A stretch of 5,739 nt of DNA from Desulfonatronaceae bacterium UBA663. GTDB lineage: Bacteria; Desulfobacterota; Desulfovibrionia; Desulfovibrionales; Desulfonatronaceae. Of this stretch, positions 1 to 5,205 are shown in pieces (position 1 is the first letter of the stretch; every line of letters starts with the position of its first letter). A model generated the notes under the pieces. It saw nothing but the letters and a program-made list of their open reading frames with translations, ran no database searches and had not been told where the DNA came from. The stretch lies in the NCBI GenBank assembly GCA_002299865.1, contig DBNV01000031.1, positions 1 to 5,739 of the forward strand, given 5' to 3'. Made by a program: the position numbers and the translations under genes.

Positions 1-14
1 CATGAACATCGCAT
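1..14 (-). CDS. 5' end of a divergent gene (start only, product unknown)
   Basis: Read on the minus strand, AAGGAGG (positions 29 to 23) is followed after 8 nt by ATG at 14-12, giving Met-Arg-Cys-Ser before the edge. A second ATG at 9-7 (Met-Phe-Met) lies 13 nt from the same Shine-Dalgarno site and is a less well spaced alternative. A strong minus-strand promoter lies just upstream (49-77). Only four codons are visible, so the product cannot be named. The ribosome-binding site plus promoter make a real divergent gene likely. Confidence 0.55.
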
Positions 15-22
15 CCCTTTAA

Positions 23-29
23 CCTCCTT
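23..29 (-). promoter_or_regulatory. Ribosome-binding site of the divergent gene
   Basis: The minus strand reads AAGGAGG, a full anti-16S match, 8 nt before the ATG at 14-12. This spacing favours that ATG over the one at 9-7. Confidence 0.6.
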
Positions 30-48
30 CGTTAAATTTTTATTATTA

Positions 49-77
49 TTTATATACAAGATTATAAAAATTGTCAA
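49..77 (-). promoter_or_regulatory. Sigma70-type promoter for the divergent gene
   Basis: On the minus strand a perfect -35 box TTGACA (77 to 72) and a -10 box TATAAA (54 to 49) are separated by 17 nt. Transcription would start near position 42, leaving a leader of about 28 nt to the ATG. The A/T tract at 81-96 lies just upstream of the -35 box, where an UP element would sit. The call rests on consensus match, optimal spacing and position in front of a good ribosome-binding site. Confidence 0.6.
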
Positions 78-101
78 CAAAAAAAATAAAAAAAATATAA
101 T
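71..101 (+). promoter_or_regulatory. Possible rightward promoter towards ccmE
   Basis: The plus strand has TTGTCA (71-76, five of six matches to the -35 consensus) and a perfect TATAAT (96-101), but the spacer is 19 nt, longer than the optimum. It overlaps the leftward -35 box, so the two polymerases would compete. If active it would start near 108 and give ccmE a leader of about 330 nt running through the pseudogene. I see no better promoter between here and ccmE. AT-rich sequence yields TATAAT by chance easily, hence the low confidence. Confidence 0.35.
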
Positions 102-140
102 CGTGCTATTGCGTGGGGTGAAAAGAGACCACGACCCTAA

Positions 141-412
141 GACAAGCTTTTGGCGCGTTTTCTGGAGTCCAGGGTGCACCTGTTCGTCGTGCTTGGCGAA
201 TCCGGGGGATTAGCCGGGCTGGTGACCCTGGAGGACGTGCTGGAGGAAATTCTTAGGCCGCGAGATCGTGGCTAAAGACCGACCAGATGGCGGATATGCG
301 CGAGCCGGCCAGACAGCGCCGCAGCATGGTCGTGGGTCGGACGTTGAAAACCTTGTCAGCGGCGGACAAAACAGGTACGGTTCATCCTCATTCATCTTCC
401 GCAACGAGGTAA
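141..412 (+). pseudogene. 3' remnant of a CNNM/hemolysin-like CBS-domain membrane protein gene
   Basis: Three successive reading frames each encode consecutive parts of the C-terminus of a DUF21/CBS-pair (CNNM, 'hemolysin-like') protein. Frame one (141-254) gives KLLARFLESRVHLFVV, then GESGGLAGLVTLEDVLEEIL, the second CBS domain. After one extra base near 255 the reading continues as GREIV (256-270). After another extra base near 271-277 it resumes as TDQMADMREPARQRR and ends at TAA 410-412. The family usually has about 400 residues or more, with an N-terminal DUF21 membrane domain; all of that is missing and a stop (138-140) precedes the fragment in frame. The natural stop lies 23 bp before ccmE, so the intact gene was probably ccmE's upstream neighbour on the same strand. 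The family call is from motif recognition only; the frameshifts are read directly. Confidence 0.75.
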
Positions 413-435
413 AACACGCAACCGGTGAAATACCC

Positions 436-858
436 ATGAAAAAGATCAAGAACCCACGGACCGTATATTTCATCGCCTTTGCCCTGTTCCTGGCCGGCTT
501 CGGCGCGCTTCTGTTCACGGGGCTCAAGCAGAACAGCATGTACTTCCTGAACGTCTCCGAGGCGTTGGCCATGCCCTCCGCAAAGATGCAACAGGTCCGT
601 CTTTTCGGAACAGTGGCCTCCGAGGGGCTGGAGCACGATGCCCAGTTCCTTGGCGTGCGTTTTTTGCTGGCGGACAGTGAGAATCCGGACCTGCGCATTC
701 CCGTAGAGTACCGGGGCGCGGTGCCCGACCTTTTCGAGCCGGGTGCCGAGGTTATCCTGGAGGGCGGTTTCGACGCACAGGCAGCGGGGCTTTTTTCCGC
801 TACAACCCTAATGACTAGATGCCCGTCCAGGCATGAACAGGAAAACCGATCCGGTTGA
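436..858 (+). CDS. ccmE: CcmE, periplasmic haem chaperone of cytochrome c maturation (Cys-type variant)
   Basis: CcmE takes haem from CcmC in the periplasm and carries it to CcmF. The protein has 140 residues: a short basic N-terminus (MKKIKNPR), one membrane anchor (about 9-30), then the small beta-barrel domain (about 38-125) with YFLNVSEAL, VRLFGTV and EYRGAVPDLFEPGAEVILEGG. The C-terminus reads LMTRCPSRHEQENRSG. Cys129 occupies the place of the covalent haem-binding histidine of E. coli CcmE (His130 in HxxxY), as in the known Desulfovibrio CxxxY variant. Unusually, the conserved Tyr is replaced by His133. ATG 436 is chosen because GGTGA (424-428) lies 7 nt upstream and the anchor follows directly; the open frame back to GTG 268 only crosses the upstream pseudogene. 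The last 16 codons and the stop lie inside a tandem duplication whose second copy keeps Tyr. Activity with CxxxH is uncertain. Confidence 0.93.
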   Translation: MKKIKNPRTVYFIAFALFLAGFGALLFTGLKQNSMYFLNVSEALAMPSAKMQQVRLFGTVASEGLEHDAQFLGVRFLLADSENPDLRIPVEYRGAVPDLFEPGAEVILEGGFDAQAAGLFSATTLMTRCPSRHEQENRSG

Positions 859-1019
859 TCGCCGTATTCACCTTAATCTGAGCAGAAACGGTTCGCGGGC
901 GATTGTTTCGCACTTAATGACTAGATGCCCGTCCAGGTATGAACAGGAAAACCGATCCGGTTGATCGCCGTATTCACCTTTAATCTGAGCAGAAGCGGTT
1001 CGCGGTCGATTGTTTCGCA
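809..1019 (+). repeat. Two-copy tandem duplication of the ccmE 3' end (about 105 bp unit)
   Basis: Copy 1 spans 809-912 and copy 2 spans 915-1019, separated by two bases. They differ at three substitutions (C832/T938, A888/G995, G899/T1006) and one single-base indel (CCTTAAT at 871-877 against CCTTTAAT at 977-984), about 96% identity. Each copy contains the last 16 codons of ccmE, its TGA, and about 55 bp of 3' flank. Copy 1 is the live end of ccmE; copy 2 is detached, in another frame, and ends 29 bp before the ccmF start. Several point differences argue against an assembly duplicate and for a genuine, somewhat aged duplication. Confidence 0.97.
915..964 (+). pseudogene. Detached duplicate of the ccmE C-terminal codons (keeps CxxxY)
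   Basis: This part of copy 2 would encode LMTRCPSRYEQENRSG and a TGA stop (962-964), the same tail as CcmE but with Tyr (TAT 938-940) where CcmE has His. It lies 56 bp beyond the ccmE stop, in a different frame from ccmE. The internal ATG at 917 has no Shine-Dalgarno sequence, so translation is unlikely. It appears to preserve the ancestral ccmE ending. Confidence 0.8.
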
Positions 1020-1037
1020 GCGGATCGCTTTTATTTT

Positions 1038-1042
1038 GGAGG
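1038..1042 (+). promoter_or_regulatory. Ribosome-binding site of ccmF
   Basis: GGAGG sits 6 nt before ATG 1049. It fixes the ccmF start there and not at the in-frame TTG at 1010, which lies inside the duplicated repeat and has no such site. Confidence 0.85.
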
Positions 1043-1048
1043 AAAAGC

Positions 1049-2959
1049 ATGTATTGGATTCCCTACGCCAGTTTATTGGTTGCCTTGCTCATCTCCCTGG
1101 CGGCCGCCGCCGCTTGTGTTCATCAGGCCTGGCAAGGCCGTTCCCGTCGCCTGTCTTGGGTGGAAAACGCCCAGATCCTGGTTCTTGCCCTGACCACGCT
1201 GAGTTCTTTGTTCCTGCTCTGGGCCTTTTACAACCGGGACTTTTCCCTGCTCTACGTCAGCAGCCACTCCGACCTGGCCCTGCCGTTGGTTTACGCCCTG
1301 TCAGCGTTCTGGGCCGGTCAGGCCGGCTCCATGCTTTTCTGGGGCTGGTTGGTGGCGCTCTTCGGGGTGATCTGGATCTTTTCGCCCTGGTATCAGCGTT
1401 TCGGCGGGCAGACCAAGGTGTTTTTTTGGATTTTCTTCCTGGGGACCCAATCGTTCCTTCTTTATCTGCTCATCGGCGTGCAGAACCCTTTTCTCGTAAT
1501 TTCTCCCGCGCCCCTGGACGGGCAAGGACTTAATCCGCTGCTGCGGCATGCAGGCATGCTCTTACATCCGCCGTTCATGTTTCTGGCGTACGCCGGTTTC
1601 ACCATTCCGGCCTGTCTGGCCCTGGCCTGTTGGATCACCAATGAGGAGCAGTCCTGGATCAAGGCCAGTCACAACTGGACGTTAACAGCCTGGATCTTCC
1701 TTTCCGCCGGAAATCTCCTGGGCGCATGGTGGGCGTACATGGAACTGGCGTGGGGCGGATGGTGGGCCTGGGACCCGGTGGAAAACGCCTCCCTGATTCC
1801 TTGGCTTACCGCCACGGCGTTTCTGCACACAGCCCTGGTGGGGCAGGCCCGACAGGCTCTGGGCAAGACCAACGTCTTGCTGATAGTCTTGACCTTTATA
1901 ATGTGTTTCCAGGCCACCTATTTGGTGCGTAGCGGCGTGGTCGAGTCCCTGCACGCATTTGCTGCCGTCGGGGCGGGCACGCCCTTGATGCTGTTCATGA
2001 TGTTCAGCCTGATGATCACGGCCCTGGTGCTTTTCTTCGGCCAGGCGCGGGAAGATCGCCCCTTGAGCGGTCTGGTCAGCCAGCAAGGGTTACTGATTGT
2101 GGCCGTCTGGATTTTTTTGGTTTTGAGTCTGGTGGTGCTGCTGGGCACTTACTGGCCGGTGATCAGTCAACTGTGGACTCAGGCTCCCGTGGGTCTGACC
2201 GCCGAGTTCTACAATCGCGTCTGTCTGCCTCTGGCCGTCCTGATCGCGGTCTTGCTGGCCCTGGGTCCGTGGCTGCATTGGAAGCATGGGGTCAAACACG
2301 GCAAGTGGTTCGGCGTTCTGGTTGGGATCTGGCTTGGGCTCGTGGTGTTGCTCTGGGTCCAAGGTGTTAGGATTCCTCTGGCCCTGATCGGAGCCAGCGC
2401 AGGACTGGCTACTGTCTTTGGTATCGTCATGCTGTTCGCCCTGGATCCGTCCCTGCGCCGGCGCCGGACCGCCTGGGGGGCCTACGGCGTGCACCTGGGT
2501 CTGGCCGTGATGGTGCTGGGCGCGGCTATTTCTGGAGCGTACAAGCAGGAGGCCGACGCCGTGCTCAGTCAGGGCGAGAGTATGACCATTGGAGAATTCA
2601 CCGCGACCTACACGGGTATGGAGTCCTGGAACACTCCGGCCAAGACGGTCTTCGCCTCCCGCCTGGAGATCAGCAGGGACGGCCAAGTAATCGGAGAGCT
2701 AACCCCGCAGCGCCGCCTCTACCGGGGCTGGGACCAGCCCTTTGCCGAGGTCGCGACGCGCTTCAGCCTGGGTACCGAGTTGTACGCCACGCTGCTGGGC
2801 TTCACCGAGGACAAGGTCGTCACCATCAGGATGAGTACTCATCCCTTGGTGAACTGGCTCTGGATCGGCTCGATCATGCTCTGCCTGCTTGGATTTTTGG
2901 CCGTGCGCAGAATCAGGGGCACGGAGCGCAACCTCGAGGGCCTCTCTGGGTCTTCCTAA
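1049..2959 (+). CDS. ccmF: CcmF, cytochrome c haem lyase subunit (WWD-domain protein)
   Basis: CcmF is the large inner-membrane protein that receives haem from CcmE and attaches it to the CxxCH motif of apocytochrome c at the periplasmic face. The 636-residue product matches the usual size (E. coli about 647) and is highly hydrophobic, with around fifteen membrane segments by eye. The tryptophan-rich WWD signature is at residues 235-246 (WGGWWAWDPVEN). Candidate haem-ligand histidines match the E. coli positions: His173 (LLHPP), His260 (FLHTALVG), His302 (SGVVESLHAFA) and His482 (YGVHLGLAV). A soluble periplasmic domain (about 500-598) precedes the last membrane helix (about 602-621). All expected key residues are present, so the gene looks intact. 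ccmA starts 10 nt after the stop. The gap to ccmE is 190 bp because of the duplication; without one copy it would be about 84 bp. Confidence 0.98.
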   Translation: MYWIPYASLLVALLISLAAAAACVHQAWQGRSRRLSWVENAQILVLALTTLSSLFLLWAFYNRDFSLLYVSSHSDLALPLVYALSAFWAGQAGSMLFWGWLVALFGVIWIFSPWYQRFGGQTKVFFWIFFLGTQSFLLYLLIGVQNPFLVISPAPLDGQGLNPLLRHAGMLLHPPFMFLAYAGFTIPACLALACWITNEEQSWIKASHNWTLTAWIFLSAGNLLGAWWAYMELAWGGWWAWDPVENASLIPWLTATAFLHTALVGQARQALGKTNVLLIVLTFIMCFQATYLVRSGVVESLHAFAAVGAGTPLMLFMMFSLMITALVLFFGQAREDRPLSGLVSQQGLLIVAVWIFLVLSLVVLLGTYWPVISQLWTQAPVGLTAEFYNRVCLPLAVLIAVLLALGPWLHWKHGVKHGKWFGVLVGIWLGLVVLLWVQGVRIPLALIGASAGLATVFGIVMLFALDPSLRRRRTAWGAYGVHLGLAVMVLGAAISGAYKQEADAVLSQGESMTIGEFTATYTGMESWNTPAKTVFASRLEISRDGQVIGELTPQRRLYRGWDQPFAEVATRFSLGTELYATLLGFTEDKVVTIRMSTHPLVNWLWIGSIMLCLLGFLAVRRIRGTERNLEGLSGSS

Positions 2960-2969
2960 GCGTGACCGC

Positions 2970-3638
2970 ATGGAGCATGGGGCAGGGACTCTTCTGGAGC
3001 TTCGAGCGGTGAGCCATTTTTTCGGCCCGCGCCTCGTTTTTCGGGGTATCGACTTAGACCTCGCCCCCGGTGAGATCCTGTTGGTCATCGGCCCCAACGG
3101 GGCCGGCAAGTCCACGTTGCTGCACATTATGGCCGGCCTGCTGCATCCCGCCGCGGGCTCGGCGTATTGCCGACTGGAGCCTGGAGAGATCGGCTATCTG
3201 GGACACGGCACCTTTGTCTATCCCTTGCTCACCGCCCTGGAGAACTTAAGCTTCTGGGGACGGCTGTACGGTTTGCGCCCTGCCCGGGAAACCATCCTCG
3301 CCCTGCTGGACCGCGTCGGACTGAAGGCCGCGGCCCTGGAGCGGGCCGGGACCTTTTCCCGGGGCATGGCTCAGCGCCTCAGCCTGGCCCGGGTGCTTCT
3401 GATCAACCCGAAACTGCTGCTCCTGGACGAACCGGCCACGGGACTGGACACGGCCTCGCGCAGGCTGCTGGATCAGGAGATCGTCCGGGCCGGTGAGAGG
3501 GGGGCGGGAGTGGTCTGGACCAGCCACGACGGCCTTCGGGATCGAAGAATGGCCGACCGGCTCCTGGTCTTGGAGGATAAGCGCGCAGCTTTTCTCGGGC
3601 CGGTCGAAGATTACGACGGCTGGAGCGGTCATGCCTAG
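2970..3638 (+). CDS. ccmA: CcmA, ATP-binding subunit of the CcmABC complex
   Basis: CcmA is the cytoplasmic ATPase that, with CcmB and CcmC, powers release of haem-loaded CcmE from CcmC. The 222-residue protein has a complete ABC set: Walker A GPNGAGKST (41-49), the CcmA-type YLGHGTFVYPLLTALENL segment around the Q-loop, a signature with Arg in FSRGMAQR (129-136), Walker B LLLLDEP (149-155), and the switch histidine His186 in WTSHD. ATG 2970 is chosen because the conserved N-terminus (LLELRAVSHFFG) follows closely. No clear Shine-Dalgarno site precedes it, so translation is probably coupled to ccmF, which ends 10 nt upstream. The 3' end overlaps ccmB by 8 nt. The start could be slightly off; the identity is firm from the motifs plus the neighbours. 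Confidence 0.96.
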   Translation: MEHGAGTLLELRAVSHFFGPRLVFRGIDLDLAPGEILLVIGPNGAGKSTLLHIMAGLLHPAAGSAYCRLEPGEIGYLGHGTFVYPLLTALENLSFWGRLYGLRPARETILALLDRVGLKAAALERAGTFSRGMAQRLSLARVLLINPKLLLLDEPATGLDTASRRLLDQEIVRAGERGAGVVWTSHDGLRDRRMADRLLVLEDKRAAFLGPVEDYDGWSGHA

Positions 3639-4302
3639 TTTTCTGGTGCTGGCCGCCAAGGATCTGAAGCTGATGCTCGGCTTGGGGCTTGGTTTGATCC
3701 AAACAGTGCTTTTGGGCCTGTTGATCATCTTCCTGTTCAGCCTGTCCCTGCCCATCGGCGAAACCATGACCGGCCAGGCCGCCGCAGCCTTGTTCTGGCT
3801 GGCCTCGGTTTTCGGACTGGTTTTGTTGTTCAATGCTCTGTATCATCTTGAAGAGCCCAACAACATCCGCTGGGGCTTGCTCCTGGCCCCGGTTTCCCCG
3901 TTGAGCGTGTTTGCGGGCAAGGCCCTGGCCGGGGCGCTCTTGCTGTTTCTGGCCCAAATGTTTTTTGTCGTCGGTTTGATCGTGTTTTTGGGGCAAAGCC
4001 TGCACGGTCAATGGCTGTGGGGACTGGGGCTTGTGCTTGGCGTAGACATCGGTTTAGTGATTCTGGGGTCGCTTTTGGGTGCGCTCAGCCAAGGGCAGGT
4101 CGCCAGGGAGTCGCTGCTCAGCGTGATTTTATTTCCCTTGCTCATCCCCTTGCTGCTGGGCGGGGTTCAATTGGGCGGGGCGCTTCTTTCCGGGGAAAAC
4201 CTCATGGATCAATCCCAATGGCTGATTCTGATCCTAGCCTTTAACGCGCTGTTCTGCGCCGTGGCCTTAATCCTTTTTCCCCTGGTTTTTCGCGAAGGAT
4301 AG
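3631..4302 (+). CDS. ccmB: CcmB, membrane subunit of the CcmABC complex
   Basis: CcmB is the integral-membrane partner of CcmA. The 223-residue product is the usual length and shows about six hydrophobic segments. Recognisable family features are the N-terminal AAKDLKLMLG, the cytoplasmic loop EEPNNIRWGLLLAPVSP (where CcmB proteins carry a DxxxGxxxxLLLxP-like motif), and ESLLSVILFPLLIPLLLGG towards the C-terminus. ATG 3631 overlaps the last codons of ccmA and has GGAG (3622-3625) 5 nt upstream, which points to coupled translation. ccmC starts 7 nt after its stop. The family is weakly conserved, so the call leans on topology, length and position between ccmA and ccmC; together these are strong. 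Confidence 0.95.
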   Translation: MPSFLVLAAKDLKLMLGLGLGLIQTVLLGLLIIFLFSLSLPIGETMTGQAAAALFWLASVFGLVLLFNALYHLEEPNNIRWGLLLAPVSPLSVFAGKALAGALLLFLAQMFFVVGLIVFLGQSLHGQWLWGLGLVLGVDIGLVILGSLLGALSQGQVARESLLSVILFPLLIPLLLGGVQLGGALLSGENLMDQSQWLILILAFNALFCAVALILFPLVFREG

Positions 4303-4309
4303 CCGACAA

Positions 4310-4987
4310 TTGAAGAAATCAACGTATTCGCTTTCCATCCTGGCTGTGGCTGCGGGCGTGATGCTGGTTGCGGCCCACTGGGCCATCTGGTTCCATGCGC
4401 CGGTTGAGGCGACCATGGGGCTGTTGCAGAAGGTGTTCTATCTCCATCTGCCTCTGGCTTGGTGGGCCTTGATCAGTTTTTTCATCGTCTTTGTGGGCAG
4501 TGTCGGCGTATTGTTGCGCCGCAGCGACTTTTGGGACCATTTGGCCGGGGCTGCGGCGGAGATCGGCGTGTTGTTCAGCGGCCTGGCCATGATCACCGGA
4601 TCGCTCTGGGCCCGTTCGGCTTGGAATGTCTGGTGGACCTGGGACCCCCGGCTGACCACCACCCTGATCATGTGGTTCGTCTATATGGGTTATCTAGTCC
4701 TGCGCACTGCACCGCTGCCCCACGTCAAGCGCCGCACCCTGTGCGCCGTGCTGGGCGTCGTGGCCTTCGTGAATACCCCCTTGGTCTTTTTTTCCACTAG
4801 GCTTTGGCATAGCATTCATCCTTCGGTGGTGTTCTCCCCCGGCGGGGGCATGGAGCCGGAAATGTGGCAGGCCATGTTTGTTTCCCTGGCGGCGGTGGGC
4901 TTGCTCTGGGTGGTTCTCCTGCTGTTTCGCTCCAGGCAGATGGCCCTGCAGGCTCGCCTGGACGGACTGTGGGCCGCCCGGTTGTAG
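4310..4987 (+). CDS. ccmC: CcmC, haem-handling WWD-domain protein that loads CcmE
   Basis: CcmC binds haem at the periplasmic side of the inner membrane and transfers it to CcmE. The 225-residue protein has about six membrane segments, the WWD signature at 105-114 (WNVWWTWDPR), and the two flanking histidines expected to hold haem: His46 in VFYLHLPLAWW and His170 in WHSIHPSVV (equivalents of E. coli His60 and His184). An extra His167 sits three residues before His170. The start is taken as TTG 4310, with GAAGGA (4294-4299) 10 nt upstream and a normal MKKSTYSLSILAVAAG first helix; the first in-frame ATG (residue 18) would cut into that helix. No gene recognisable as ccmD follows. It is the last ccm gene of the cluster in this window. 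Confidence 0.97.
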   Translation: MKKSTYSLSILAVAAGVMLVAAHWAIWFHAPVEATMGLLQKVFYLHLPLAWWALISFFIVFVGSVGVLLRRSDFWDHLAGAAAEIGVLFSGLAMITGSLWARSAWNVWWTWDPRLTTTLIMWFVYMGYLVLRTAPLPHVKRRTLCAVLGVVAFVNTPLVFFSTRLWHSIHPSVVFSPGGGMEPEMWQAMFVSLAAVGLLWVVLLLFRSRQMALQARLDGLWAARL

Positions 4988-5010
4988 CGCGGCCTTTGCC
5001 GGTCGTATGA

Positions 5011-5034
5011 CGTTGTCGCCGTACGGCGACGGCG
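5011..5034 (+). other. Strong palindrome / RNA hairpin after ccmC
   Basis: Bases 5015-5030 are a perfect 16-bp palindrome (GTCGCCGTACGGCGAC). In RNA the stem extends with two G-U pairs and two G-C pairs to 5011/5034, about 10 bp around a GUAC tetraloop. It begins 23 nt after the ccmC stop. There is no U-run after it on either strand, so it is not a textbook intrinsic terminator. It may protect the 3' end of the ccm mRNA, attenuate read-through into aroC, or be a DNA-binding site. Confidence 0.6.
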
Positions 5035-5159
5035 GTCCATGGCAAATGAAACAATTTACGCTGCTCACAGACACGGCCCACATGCCTGACGGCCATCTCT
5101 TTCCCTGTCAAGAGCGATGATTTGGTCAAGAGGGGGGCTTTTAGAAGCGGCAACCCGCG

Positions 5160-5196
5160 ATCACTTGCAGGAGTGATGGCTAGATCTCAAATCTAG
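5160..5196 (+). promoter_or_regulatory. Paired small hairpins in the aroC leader
   Basis: Two perfect 6-bp inverted repeats lie back to back: ATCACT/AGTGAT (5160-5165 with 5172-5177, 6-nt loop) and CTAGAT/ATCTAG (5180-5185 with 5191-5196, 5-nt loop). The second ends at the first G of the aroC ribosome-binding site. A weak GCGG/CCGC stem (5147-5158) precedes them. They could affect translation initiation of aroC. I recognise no riboswitch or leader-peptide family, and stems this short arise by chance, so the role is open. Confidence 0.35.
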
Positions 5197-5201
5197 GGAG
5201 G
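5196..5201 (+). promoter_or_regulatory. Ribosome-binding site of aroC
   Basis: GGGAGG is followed after 4 nt by the GTG at 5206. It decides in favour of this GTG over the overlapping out-of-frame ATG at 5204, because only the GTG frame gives chorismate synthase. Confidence 0.8.
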
Positions 5202-5205
5202 GCAT

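Larger units (their letters stand above)
4988..5205 (+). other. ccmC-aroC intergenic region with no supported gene
   Basis: This 218-bp gap contains a palindrome (5011-5034) and small hairpins at 5160-5177 and 5180-5196. Two tiny open frames, 5007-5120 (37 residues) and 5117-5176 (19 residues), overlap as ATGA, but neither has a good ribosome-binding site, a membrane segment or a family I recognise. CcmD would be a small protein with one membrane helix, and none of the three plus-strand frames encodes one here. No clear promoter for aroC is visible. Confidence 0.5.

Noticed and set aside
268..435. An N-terminal extension of ccmE starting at GTG 268.
   Set aside because: The extra 56 residues are partly the shifted reading of the CNNM remnant; CcmE normally starts just before its membrane anchor, and ATG 436 has its own Shine-Dalgarno site.
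844..856. AACCG-ATC-CGGTT hairpin at the end of ccmE (repeated at 950-962) as a terminator.
   Set aside because: The stem is only 5 bp with a 3-nt loop, overlaps the last codons, and has no T-run after it; it is present twice simply because of the duplication.
917..964. A 15-codon small gene starting at the ATG inside the second repeat copy.
   Set aside because: There is no ribosome-binding site, and the sequence is fully explained as the duplicated ccmE tail.
1010..1048. A longer ccmF starting at TTG 1010.
   Set aside because: The 13 extra codons come from the duplicated repeat and flank; GGAGG at 1038-1042 points to ATG 1049, which gives the normal CcmF N-terminus.
2090..2686. Long antisense open frame of 198 codons opposite ccmF, and similar ones opposite ccmA/ccmB (3246-3833, 3403-4011).
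   Set aside because: They are low-complexity, Gln/Arg/Pro-rich shadows of high-GC membrane-protein genes, with no family motifs.
5160..5196. Resemblance to the D-arm and anticodon arm of a selenocysteine tRNA (6-bp stem, then a 5-bp stem with 7-nt loop TCTCAAA containing TCA).
   Set aside because: The base before TCA is C instead of the near-universal T, there is no matching 8-bp acceptor stem, and no T-arm (GGTTCGA-like) follows; the sequence after it is the aroC ribosome-binding site and coding region.
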